NCBI GenBank assembly: GCA_002573585.1
Contig: PDNB01000009.1
Location: 1-64,000, forward strand
Direction of reading: 5' to 3'
Source: Helicocarpus griseus UAMH5409
Lineage: Eukaryota > Ascomycota > Eurotiomycetes > Onygenales > Ajellomycetaceae
Length of the DNA: 64,000 bases
Positions within the stretch are counted from its first letter, which is position 1, and each line of letters opens with the position of its first letter. Shown here piece after piece: positions 1-11,228 of the stretch. A program made the position numbers and the translations under genes. The notes beneath the pieces were generated by a model. The model was not told the DNA's origin and searched no databases. It was given only the letters and a program-made list of their open reading frames with translations.

Positions 1-3000
1 TAGATGGAGTGAAATAAAACGAAGGAAATAAACGAAAGAAAAGAAGGATGACCAGTATATGATAAAGAGGGGAAAAGAGGAGAGGGTTGGGGGATGAGAA
101 GAGGAGAGAGGAAGAAGTGTGGAAGAAGGGGAGAGAGGAAGAAGGAGTGGGAGGAGAGAAGCAAAGGCAGCCAAGCCAGAGTCACAGCCAGAGAGACAGC
201 AGACAGACAACTGGCGCAGACAACAGACATGCTATCTAACCCAATACGGATTAGCCCCGCCAGGAACAGCCCCCAATGCGGTCTAGCCGGCTGCGGCTGT
301 GGCTGCTGATTGGCCGGCTGGCAGCGGATGACCCACTGGGCCAGGAACCAGCCAAGGGAAGGAGTGTGAGGGCATCAAAGGTACCTGCTGCTGCACTGCA
401 ATCAGGGCGCCGCATCAGGTACCGTCAACGCTGGTACCAATACATACATACCAGATACAAGAAATAGTCCAGTAGAGTGGAGGGGCTATATAAAGAAACA
501 TAGCACTCTGACAGTATTTGGGGGCCAAGTCCGACTCTACCCCGGCCATCCCAGTAGCAGTACTACGACTACTATCTACGACTATCTACGGTCAGTCAGC
601 CTGCAGTGGTCAAAAGTATATCCGTCCTCTGAGTCTCTGACAACCCATCCAGTCTCCCTCCTACGGCAAGGTACTACGGTACCTGCATGGTCATACATAC
701 ACACTTATCTCCCTCAATAATATACAGACTACATCAAGGCGTTGCGAACCTGCACGTCGGGGTTTGGGGATGGGCTACACAAACTGCACATGCCCTCTCG
801 CATACATACATACTACCTAGGTACATGTACATATACACACGGACACGGCATCACGGAGAATATCATCACTATTAATAGACATGCCATGTAACAACCTTCT
901 TCTTCTACTCCTTCTTCTCCCAACAACTATCATGCATCGCTGCACGAGATAGTATACCACTTCTAGTGCTCTTCTCCCGATACTCAACCATATATATCTA
1001 CTTTGCCGTCTCTAATCTCTCACAATAAGCTGTGCCCTTATCTTCTTATATTAGATCGCCATTCCCACTCACATTCAATGCTACGGCTGCATCATATCTC
1101 CTCTTATCTTTTGATATTCAAAAACACAAAAGCTAGTAATGGGGAAAACGTGACACGGAGAAAGTATCAAGCAGATCCTATTCTCAATCGTCATCCTGCT
1201 CCGTTCCACCCCTTCACTCAACAAGAAACATGGAGGGAAAGTCAGATGCTGCGATGTGAGAACAATAGCTGTATAACAGCCATATCAGGTAAAAGATAGT
1301 AAAGATAACTCGGAGTATACTAATATTCCTTGCTATATAACCCCACTCTTCAAGCAAAATAGTACGCACCCCAGCGGATATAACCAGGCAACATACTTCT
1401 ATACCATCGTCCGTCAACCTTAACACCCGTTAGTTATTCTTCTCAATCGCGTCTCCGAAGTCTGAGTAACAAAGCAGCTTCCAACAGCCTATCTAGATAC
1501 ATCTCCGGATGTTCGTATGACATTGACATTCAACGCCAGCACCCGCTGCTATCCGTCTTGCATGCGACCTTGTGTAAAAAAAATCATCCATCTCAGTATT
1601 CTCAAGAAACCTCTATCCAAAAGTTCCCTTCTTGACCTGAGATCTACAAAAAAATAAAATAAAGAAATCAATAAAATTATTTCATCATAGATTCATCCCC
1701 CAACTTCTTTCTTCCTTTCCTTACCGCTTCACTAGTTAAACCCTTTAATTTAAAATGTGGATAGCAGATCGATCGGATCCGATCTTGATCCAAGATTTAT
1801 GCCAGTCATTATCCCGTTCTATTAATTACCCACCGAACCTCCCAGGGAAAACAAAAAACAAATAAAAAAAATGAGGTCAATGCGTGCTTATAATGCTATC
1901 AATTATACCCAACGATATGATATCTATAGGAAAAGCTAGTAGTTTATAAGCATGACTTGGACTCCCAACGGACCCCCACCACGGGAATAATCCTCCCCAT
2001 CCCATCCCATTCCACTCTCCATGGGACTACACCGCATCACACGTGCGCTGTAATCCTTCGGGTCCTGCATCTGCATGTATATGCAGGGCGTTGAAAGGTA
2101 AGAAAAACCGAAACGTGCAAGGCACAGTACATGTACAAGTTACATACTTGCGTGCAGAACGAACGATGAAGAAAAGGATTCACATATGCAACCATTGCTC
2201 GGATTTCTTAGAGCTTTAATATGTACGCGTACTTAGCATGTGCGTCACATAAAAGAAGAAGATCAATTCCTTTCTTGTTTCTTATTCTCATGCATCAGAT
2301 TATGGCACAAGCATTTGGCGACTCGATTTCAAGTCGAGATTTTTTATGTTTATGTTTCAGGTTTTCAAGTTGCTGATACTCAGGTCCCGCCGTACATATT
2401 CTTTACTATACACGTACATGTACATCTTTTCCCCCCCGGATCTTTCTTTGAAACAAACTTAACTCGGACAAATTTCCATCTCGTCTGTCTCTGCATAGCG
2501 TTGTCATAGTGACAGAGCACATTGAAATCAAAATGTTGAGCTCATTGTTCACGACAGCTGCACTAAATCAGAAGCACTGGGAAAGCTCTTCTGAAGGAGC
2601 TGCTGATAGATCATTTCTTCACAATACATCTTTATATCTCATTTCACTCAAACGAGGTGTCTGAGACACGTAAAACCATGAATGCTAGCTGCTCGCAAAC
2701 ATCTATATAAACTACGGAGTGATTGTAGAAAATAGAGAAGAATTTGAACGCAAGACTTCAGACAAGCGTAGATTTTGTACATATATAATTATCAAGCTTA
2801 CTATTCAAATATTTACTCGATCAAAGGAGAAAAAGCCTGAATAAGCAAATTCATGTGCTCAGTTCAACTATACAAACAAGTTCCAACAAGAATTCAAACA
2901 GAAAATATGAAACTTGAACCACTGCGCCAAAAAGAATGCCACCTTAAAGGGCAGGGTTTTCCAGTTTGCATGTTGAATAGGAAAGCACCTTTTCACCCCC

Positions 3001-4379
3001 AACCATATTCCTCCTGTTTACATTTCACCCTTTTAAGATCTGAAACAACAGAATTCACCAAATCCTTTCAAACAAGCCAAGCATCGCATATGGACATTGA
3101 CGCGTGTGGCGTATGCGCGAAAAGAAACTTGAACATGCCACCATCAAGCTTCGTGGTGTAGCCAACCTTGGGTTGAAATACGCCACACCACGCTATGGGC
3201 CCCGAATGACTCGCGTTATTGTGTGCATGGAACAAAAGGGAAAAAGAAGCAATCAAGAGAAAAAAGGAATTATAAAAGTCAAGAGAATCATTCGCGTGGA
3301 CCAGCAACAATAAATATATAGTAGCGTGATATGCCGCCTAACTTATTCTTTGACCACGTTATTGATGTGCATGTACTAGTATGGAATGAGATTCATAATA
3401 AGTTTATATCCCGTCCCACGCTATCGAAGATGGGATCAAATTATCCGTCAGAGTTGATTCTTCTTTTTTCGCTTTCCATTGATTTTAGTAGATAAATCGA
3501 GCGGCAACACCACTTTTCTGGCCTTTGATAGCCGCAACTATTTGACCCCGACTACAAACTGTGTCGATGCGTACTAGTATCACATATTCCAAGTCCATAC
3601 ACTCGAAACATAGGTTTTCTCATTCGAGTTCTCGGTGGCTGCAGATATTGAGCTCAAGGCTACCGGTTTTCTTATTTGGTGCAAAAGTTTGGGAATTATT
3701 TCTTGAGCTTTGAACTGAATTCATACGCTCTTGTTAGCCAACGTCCTGTATTTCGCGTACGCTTTTTCCGCTTTTTCTCCCACTTTCTCGTTCTCCTCAA
3801 TTCGAGCTGTTTCGAAGACGAGCCCTGGAGGAGTGGGTTCAGGAAATGAAAGAGACCTCTGTTAAAGATAAATCATAAAAGTTACTACTTCTCAAGTCAT
3901 AGTAAACTGAGGCTAAAACTTTATAGAAAAGTGGGGTTCTCCTTTTCCATAACATTCAATTAGACCTTCTCTGGTTAAATAAGGTTATATACACATTTTC
4001 AATCTTTTGGGACATTATTAGGCAAAAATAAGCCGTCAATGAAAAGGTTTTGCCTTCAGGAAGAAGGTGAACTCAGTTCGCAGCGCCATTAGCCTTCTGA
4101 TGCTTAGCAATGAGAGCGAAGATGCTCCCTTAAAAATCAACTCCCAATGCTCATTCACCTCTCAGGAAAACCTTTGACTTTGCCAACAAGAGAGGTGAGA
4201 TTCTTTGCTGTAAACATGCTGTGGATACAACCCAGTTTCCCTGCTCAAAGTCATGCGAGTAAATACAAGGGCAATATTTCTGAACGAGGGTTATGCGCTG
4301 AATGTGCGGAATCGACCGCATAAATGTGGCTGCTAATTCAAACCACAGATCTTTCAGCATTGGTGAGCTTTCCAACATG

Positions 4380-4422
<43 letters not shown>

Positions 4423-4484
4423 GGGGGAAATCAAATCAGCCCAAGGCCGTTCGGAATTCAAACGCACTTGTTCAATCCATTAAC
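1..4484. other. Gene-poor intergenic region
   Basis: No reading frame here resembles a known protein and none has a convincing exon structure. The first 180 bases are a purine-rich GA stretch. Positions 380-683 hold four GGTACC palindromes, and three copies of GTACATGTAC lie at 821, 2127 and 2414. A 14-base palindrome built on GATC occupies 1771-1784. TATA-like words occur at about 485, 990 and 1335. The tract could be promoter DNA for a gene left of the window, a noncoding transcript, or decayed repeats. Confidence 0.6.
4383..4420 (+). repeat. Poly(A) run, 38 bases
   Basis: An uninterrupted run of 38 A residues on the + strand. It could be slippage-prone simple sequence or the tail of an old retroposed copy. 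I could not recognise a source gene to its left and did not find target-site duplications by eye. Confidence 0.95.
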
Positions 4485-5102
4485 CTAATGGTTCGCTCTG
4501 CTCTCCATCAAATTGTCCCACGATCTCACGAGTCCTGCGAGGAATGCATCTTTCTTAACCCCCACCCGAACTGCCGGATTGAGTTCCATATTACCACACC
4601 GAGATTTATTACCAGGGATCTGGTAAGTGTTATCAGCATACTGTCCTTCCCCGGGCGTTTGGGGCAAAGACTGCTGCTTCTGTAACTCAGAAGTGGACTT
4701 TTCTGCATGTTGTGCTTCAGGTGCAGACTCTGGTATAGTTCCCAAAAGTTCGTAACCCATCTCAATCAGCCATGGGTCAGAGCCAGGAGGTAACTTTTTT
4801 GCAGCTGCTGTTCCGCATATGCTAGCCATACTTGCATCTGAAAAGGGATTTTGAGATGCCGATGAGGCAGAAGTATCCGGTCTTCCTTGTTTGTCTCGGG
4901 TTTTCCTGGTTGTAGCAGGACGTTTCTGGTCAGATTTGTGTTCTGCTGAGGGTTTCCGTGAGGAGTGCTTGTTCTGCCTTTGTGTGTTTTGAATTGTAGT
5001 GTTATGTTTCTGGTTCGAGATCCTTCGTGAAGAGTTCAGCCTGCTTTGTCGCTGCTGGCTGGTTACGTTTCCGCAGGTTGTATGGCATGTTTTATTCCAA
5101 GA
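4485..5102 (-). pseudogene. Unrecognised coding-like fragment
   Basis: On the minus strand the frame stays open for 205 codons from 5102 to a TAG at 4485-4487. The first methionine comes only at about 4829, after some 90 residues of open frame. The upstream half is basic and rich in Ser, Gln, Asn and Lys. The downstream half reads like a structured segment (PWLIEMGYELLG near the first Met). There is no start codon at the expected place, so this may be the last exon of a gene whose 5' part lies beyond the nearby ATG microsatellite, or a remnant of a dead gene or mobile element. I do not recognise the family. Confidence 0.3.
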
Positions 5103-5141
5103 TCAGATGCAACTGTGGATCTATTTAGAACATATTCAAAT

Positions 5142-5175
<34 letters not shown>

Positions 5176-5821
5176 CAATAATAAGCGATAGCAATGGACG
5201 TTTATTCGTCCCCGTATGTGGCAACCTAGATAATGTCAATGCTAGCCAGGGTTGACAAGATGTCCAATAATCGCATTGAATGACGTAATAAACAGAACAA
5301 TGTCCACGGTTTCCCTCTCCTCCTTTCGTTCTCCAAAACAATAAATCGTCTAGTTGAAACTACTCTTGTATTTTTAACAGCTATAGTTATGAAGTTATTC
5401 TTCACAGTAGAGTAGCCTTTTGTTGTTATCGTCTGCCGTACCAGGTGGAACGGCGTTGAATTTAACTACTTTTAGCGTGGACCAGAAACAGCGGGGGCCC
5501 AATCGTTATTCGTCCTGGAGGCATGCGGCGGGTCAGGGGTAAACCGCCGTACATGATACAACCGAGGCAGTGGGGTACGGCAAGAACTGCCAGAAAACGT
5601 GCACAGGGGGAGATATGCATTTAAAAAGGGCTCTCCTGCTCCCGTTTTGTTAGAAGATGTCTTGCATACTATCTCCATCATTGCTACGTTTATTATCACT
5701 CCTGTTTGACCGGGATTTCAGGGGCAAAGTATTGGAAGAGCAATTGCAGCGAGCGCTGGATTCATTCGTTTGATATCTCAATTGTACATATTTATACCCC
5801 AAGTCTCGACTTTCTTTCAAG
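5103..5821. other. Upstream region of the SurE-type gene
   Basis: No supported gene. Besides the ATG repeat there is a GC-richer stretch at about 5500-5640 and a possible TATA-like ATATTTATACC about 30 bases before the start codon at 5822. It probably holds the promoter and leader of the phosphatase gene. Confidence 0.5.
5142..5174. repeat. (ATG)11 microsatellite
   Basis: Eleven perfect ATG units. They create spurious Met or Ile runs in frames that cross them. Confidence 0.95.
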
Positions 5822-6802
5822 ATGCGTTCTTTCACCGTTGGTGCCGCCGTGCTGCTTTCCACGGCCCTCAATGCTCAGGCCCTGAACATCATCTCTTCCA
5901 ACGACGATGGCTGGGCTGAGATCAACATCCGCACTTTCTACAACGCCCTGACTTCGGCAGGACATGATGTTGTCATTTCTGCTCCTGCGGACAACCAGAG
6001 CGGCACAGGTAATATATATATGATCAATTACTCTCCTCCCCTAGGAAAATGCGATAAAAGCTAACATGCTGAAAACACAGGCTCCAGAGATGAGGAACCG
6101 TCTGAATTGGAAGACCCCTGCCAATTCAACAGCTGCCCCGCAGGCAGCCCCGCGGTTGGCTTTAACCAGTCCGAGCCACGCTTCAACTACGTCAACTCCT
6201 ACCCAGTCACTTCAATTAAGCACGGAATCGATACTCTCTCCCCGAAATTCTTCGGGGGCGCCCCCGATCTTGCCGTCGCCGGCCCCAACACCGGCAACAA
6301 CCTGGGTGCCACGACCGCAATCTCCGGCACCGTTGGAGCTGCCACCTACGCCGCCCATACCGCCAAGATCCCCGCCATCGCATTCTCCGGCGTGGGCTCC
6401 GAGACAGCCTGGAACGAATCAACCCCACTCTACAGCCAGGTCTATGCTGATCTCGCCACCAACCTGACCGATACCCTCATCGCAGCGGGCACACCTTATC
6501 TCCCCGAGGACATCTGGCTCAATGTCAACTTCGCTGAAGTGACAGAGGACAAGTGCAGCAGTGTTGACCAGTTCCAATTCGTGCTCACTCGCATCTTCAA
6601 GGCTTTCCCATTGATCACGCCTGATGACGTTGATGCCTGTGGCGAAACCTACTTGCCCACCGAGACCTCTGTGGTCCGCAAGGGATGCTTTGTCACTGTG
6701 TCGGTGGGCACGGCTGAGAATAAAAAGGATGCGGATAGCGATGCGCAAAAGGTTGTTTTGGAGAAATTGGGCTCTTTGCTCACATGCTTGCCTAAGGATT
6801 AA
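5822..6802 (+). CDS. Secreted SurE-family acid phosphatase / nucleotidase
   Basis: Two exons, 5822-6008 and 6081-6802, give 302 residues. The intron has a GTAATA donor and ACACAG acceptor, and the join restores the frame inside the QSGTG segment. Residues 1-20 form a typical secretion signal, so the enzyme should act outside the cell or in the secretory pathway. The SurE family signature follows at once: NDDG at residues 27-30, the metal-binding acid cluster of this fold, then the AP-DNQSGTG loop at about 54-63 and GPN-GNN near 130-136. SurE enzymes remove phosphate from nucleotides or other monoesters; secreted fungal members are often called acid phosphatases. A Cys-containing insert sits at residues 76-81 and another Cys near the end, consistent with disulphides in a secreted form. 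Substrate is unknown. Confidence 0.88.
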
Positions 6803-7412
6803 GTTTGATGAGAGGAAGAAAGTTCTACTATATATTGTATATACACAGATTGGATGACATGATTTGTTTCTTCTACGCAACTTGTATTTACGGCACTACA
6901 AAATATGTATTGCTGCATGTAATGTACATATCTTAAAATTCATCTAAATTCTCAATTACAAAACCCCAAGCGCTGGTTGCTGTAATTCTGGATGTTTGTT
7001 TATGATATCTCTCGTTCTTCAAGTACTGCTAGCTATTTATTAAATGCTGACATTGACTCAATGATTTGGCTTTAGTCAAATGTGATTGATAATTGCAACA
7101 GCCTCAGTGGCAGCGGATGATCTGCCGAATCCCCAGGTTTCAGCGCGCTAAGACCTATCTAAGTTGCGGGGATGATGGGGCTGAAACCGAATCCCTGTCT
7201 CGACTGAAGAATCACTTCATCTTCCCTTTCTTTTTAGCCTCTATCGATTGTCATGAAATAAAACGATTAACTTTATGTGCTATTTGTCTCGCGGGTTACG
7301 TGTGGCAGCAATAATCCGGGCTTCGGTGATTACCCGCCTCCTGAACACCCCTCCTGTCACGTTTCATGTCCGGCAGCATTTCGATCCTCTTAGATTTCGC
7401 GCATTATCAATC
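6803..7412. other. Intergenic, SurE-type to AlaX-type
   Basis: About 610 bases, AT-rich near the end of the phosphatase gene. No supported gene. Probably the 3' UTR of the first gene and promoter/leader of the next. Confidence 0.5.
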
Positions 7413-8326
7413 ATGGTGAGTGGGGTAGTAACTGTCCAAGAACTAAATTCTACGCCTGAAAATTTATCTCGTTAAGAGAGGGGCCTAACTAAATAAACCA
7501 GTTAACCCAAACCCCCCCTCGAACAATCGCCCTATACCAACAGGACGAGACTCTCACAACCCATACAACCAAAATCATCTCCATCGAACCAGTAACATCT
7601 CTCACCGAAGCCAACAGACCCCTTTTCAAAAACGCCAACGACTCCAACGACTGGATCGTAATTACCGCAGAAACCATCTTCTACGCCCAGGGCGGCGGCC
7701 AACCATGCGACACAGGGACAATGTATCTCTCCCACGGCGCCGCCCCTCAAGATGCCGTCTTCAACGTCACCGCCGTTCGGACAGCTGCTGACGGTCAAAT
7801 CCTCCATCTGGGATCATTCACATCCCCAGCATCAATCCCACCATTCAAACCCGGCGACTCGGTCACCCAAGCCATCAGCAGCGAGCAGCGCCTACTCAAC
7901 TCGCGCATCCACACGGGCGGACACGTCGTGGGTCTTGCCGTGCGCCATCTAGCCAGCTCCATTCCGGATGTGACAGAGCTCAAGGCGCAGCACTATCCGG
8001 ATCTTGCATTTGTGGATTTCCGCGGCACAATTGAGGGGAAGCATAAAGATGCTATTCAGGCCCAGGTAGATAGGTATATTGAGCAGGCCTTGCCCGTGAA
8101 AGTTTATTGGTGGAACGAAGCTGAGTTGAGGGAGAAGTGTGCTGTGGTGCCTGATGCTGTGGCGATTCCGGAGGGGGAGCTGGTGAGGGCGGTGGATATT
8201 GTTGGTGCTGGTGCGTATCCGTGTGGTGGGACGCATGTGCCCGATACGGGGAAGGTGGGGAAGGTTACGGTTAAGAAGATTAGTAGGTCGAAGGGGAATA
8301 GTAAGGTGTCGTATGTGGTTAGCTAA
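7413..8326 (+). CDS. AlaX-type alanyl-tRNA editing protein
   Basis: The model is an exon of only ATG (7413-7415), an intron 7416-7501 with a GTGAGT donor and a TAACTAA branch word, and a second exon 7502-8326, giving 275 residues. The open frame in exon 2 has no suitable upstream Met, which is why this start was chosen. The protein matches the second additional domain of alanyl- and threonyl-tRNA synthetases: an HxxxH pair at H138 and H142 (HTGGH), and a Cys-x3-His pair at C242 and H246 (CGGTH). Together these bind the catalytic zinc. The AQGGGQP loop at about residue 62-68 is also typical. Stand-alone AlaX proteins hydrolyse tRNA-Ala mischarged with Ser or Gly. No aminoacylation domain is present, so it is a trans-editing factor and not a synthetase. 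Confidence 0.88.
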
Positions 8327-9723
8327 CCTGTCTATGTGGGACAGGAGGTTGGGTGTCTGCTCTGCTTGAATATTGTTGTTATGCATTAGAACTTCGTAAC
8401 GATGAGTTCTGCTTCCCCCCTTCTAGATGTGCGCGCTAGGTATACCGTATGAATATGTCTATGGAGGGTAAATATGACCATAGCATCGGATCAACCTCTA
8501 GCCAATTGCTAAACATCCAACAGTCAAGAAACTGGGTATCCTATCCAATTCAGGAGATCCAAAGTGGGAGGTCGATATGACGCATGGAAGGTAATAAAAG
8601 CAATAACGTTACAATGACGGGTCTGTCGTTGCTGTGGTCTCAAATCATCGGCTTGAGACCCAATGTCTTTCAGGCGCCGAGCGAATCTCCACGCTGCTCG
8701 TTCGCACCCTATTTAACATTCGTTAGTCCCTCATCCACAATCGAAGGAACTTAAATAGCCCTTCACCGCGATCGCCCCCAGTTGGGCGATGACATATAGC
8801 GGACGAAACGGGCATGATAAATGCATGTTGGCTCTGATCTATGGCGCGGTCAACTGGTCAACCGCAAGAGTGATAGGACGCGAAAATGGCGAGAGATCAA
8901 AGGAGGAAAAAAGTGAGATCAAGTTGAAACCCAAAGTTGTTGGCATTACTCTATGGCAAGGTTGACGCAATGAGCGAACAGATGTAGAAAGTCCAGAAAA
9001 CAAAGGTCCGCCATATAGACTTGAGTAGCACAAGAAAAGCAAAAAGGACACCATGACGCAGCTTCAGGCGTGATTAGGAGACACAGCAGCAAGAAGAGGG
9101 CCGGGGAGGGGGGGAATCGACTGCCTGCAACTTCACAAAAGGTGGAGGTATTTAGGTACACAGGTGTACTGCGTTATATTTATGAAACTTGCATTGAATC
9201 TGGAGTTCACCAACTGGAGTCCAAACTTGAAACCTAAGAAAGGGTTCATTCAACAATAATCCCTGAATGGTGGATTGGATAAGGATCTTATAAAGTACGG
9301 AATGTTTCATCTGTGGAGACGCGTGCGTACAACCTTTCTCATCTCTGCAGTAACGCTTTTTCTAGAGACGTCTGACAGTTGTGGTGGACAAAAAAAATCC
9401 GAATGAGCGTGGTAAAAGGGGACCTGAGTTGGGTTGGGTTAGTGATCCCAACTTGTGCCAAACCCGGGGACCTGTTGCCAACTCAGGGCCCTTTATGCAC
9501 ATGTACGTCAAGATTCCCCAAGCTGTTAAAACAGGCAGACGGTAGTGGTTTGTTCTACTCCAAGGAAGTGATCTATGACGAGTCTGGGAGGAAAAAGGCA
9601 TGGAAGATGAATATATAAGACTGATGACACCGCCACCTTCGAGTAACCAAAAGAGTTAAAGTGGCATCGCCTGAATCATATAGTGTTGACATATCTCATC
9701 CGCACCTTGACGATTAATTCAAT
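8327..9723. other. Intergenic region
   Basis: About 1.4 kb with no supported gene. Short open frames on both strands (for example 8839-9161 minus and 9379-9618 plus) lack family resemblance or splice support. TATATAAG at about 9611 lies 110 bases before the next start codon and may be a TATA element. Confidence 0.5.
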
Positions 9724-10956
9724 ATGATGGTCACGGCATACTCATTCCTCATAGCTGCAGCTTTGCTCCAGCTCGGGGCGGCCCATGGTGAATGGCGCCA
9801 AACCCACACGTCCAAAGAAAACCATACCTTGAATGACTCCGTTCCCCTTTCCACTAGCGCTAGCAAAAACATACCAGCCCCTGGTGCAGTAACCATATCA
9901 TCCGGAATTGCTGCACTGGGTTCTCCGGTAGCACAAAGTCCTTCAACGTGGAGAGTTTTTGTGCCTGCATCCTCCATAAAGTTCCTGCCGTCGCCCATGA
10001 CAATCCATGGCACCCCAGAATATCTTGAAAAACTATCCATCCCAGAAAACCCCTCGATGAGATCCTTCATGAAAACTTGGTCTGGCAAGGCCACCTCCCA
10101 AACCACAGCTCGCTCAATCATGGTCACTAAAGCAATTAGGTTTGAAGCAACGCCTTCAACAATGTCGTCGTCTATATTATCGGCCACAGCCGTAGCCCCC
10201 TCGAGTCCCAAAAATATCGCAACACTGCAACGGCTTAGGTAGCAAGAGATACGTTTCCCGAGACAAAGTCAGGGATATCATCGAGCGACAGTACTGTCCA
10301 GAGCTGGTAGAACAAAAGGCTCTAGACCCAATGTCGGGCGCCATCTCAAGAACCTACTTCCAAGGCACGCCGGATGAGGTTGAAATTGCTATAGATTGGG
10401 AACGTGGACATGATTTTGAACCCAATGTGGACGGTTGCAAAGAGATTCTCGGTAACCGAGTATTAGATGGCTGCGATGGCAACGATCCCAAGAATCCGAA
10501 TAACCGGAAGGGGGGAGACTTCGTCACGGTTGGCGAAGTCGAATATCGGATTGGCCCTAAGGAAGAAGCCTATGCAGAAGGGGCATGTTGGGTACATATA
10601 AAGGAAGAATTGCCTCGACACGACGGCGCAATGGTAACGGCAGAATTGTTTAAAAAAGCGGTAAAGGCGCTAAAAGCATACCCAAAAACCAGAATACCAG
10701 CAAGTATGGAACATCACTCATATTGCCTGCTTCCAAAATGCGCATGATTCATGATATCAACATTCAATTCGATACGGAAAAAGGGGAGCGCAAATGGAAG
10801 GATGAAGGAAATTACCTCGTCGTAATAACTATCGGCGATCTGAAGCTTGATTACTTGACCACTAGCATCCTGGGTGAATTCCCTGGTTGCGAAGTGGGTG
10901 TCTGGGCAGGACGACCGTTCAGCTATGGGAGTTCAACCTGTTACTGGAAGTGTTAA
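9724..10956 (+). pseudogene. Broken gene for a secreted protein with a chitinase-tail-like domain
   Basis: The first part (from ATG 9724) has a clear secretion signal of about 20 residues, then a Ser/Thr/Pro-rich stretch, and stops at 10242. A second frame, open from about 10210 to 10747, carries the recognisable part: motifs such as TYFQGTPDEVE and DGCDGNDPKNP. These resemble the C-terminal tail found in some fungal GH18 chitinases of the killer-toxin-like group. A third frame runs to a TAA at 10954-10956 and ends in a Cys-containing tail. The first frame change falls at a CCCAAAAA run (10207-10214). The second could be another run (10681-10688) or a plausible 59-base intron 10634-10692 (GTAACG to CAG) that joins in phase. 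A weak intron 10123-10195 (GTCACT donor) could also explain the first. So it is either a pseudogene, a gene with unusual introns, or assembly error. No catalytic chitinase domain is visible. Confidence 0.55.
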
Positions 10957-11228
10957 AAGCAAAGAGGTCAGGGCTGGCACCCGGAAACGTATGAGAGCAA
11001 TTTTTTGCTAATATTTATCATGCCTGCAAGTATTGTTAGTTCAATGTAATATTACTAAGACAAACCAAGAAATTGACGTACCTGGTTGGCAGACATTGGC
11101 CTCCTAAACGCCTAGGTGCGTTCGTTTGCTGGACATTTCCCAACCATGTAATCTTGTTACATTCATCCGCTAAGCCCCAAATATTTGTAGAAGATGTCTC
11201 CAAATGTGACCCTTTACACCAAAAACCA

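Noticed and set aside
5046..5255. Frame with a long Met run
   Set aside because: Only the (ATG)11 microsatellite read in frame.
9714..10211. 165-codon minus-strand frame
   Set aside because: It lies opposite the signal-peptide-bearing frame of the broken secreted gene and has no family resemblance or signal features; probably a shadow.
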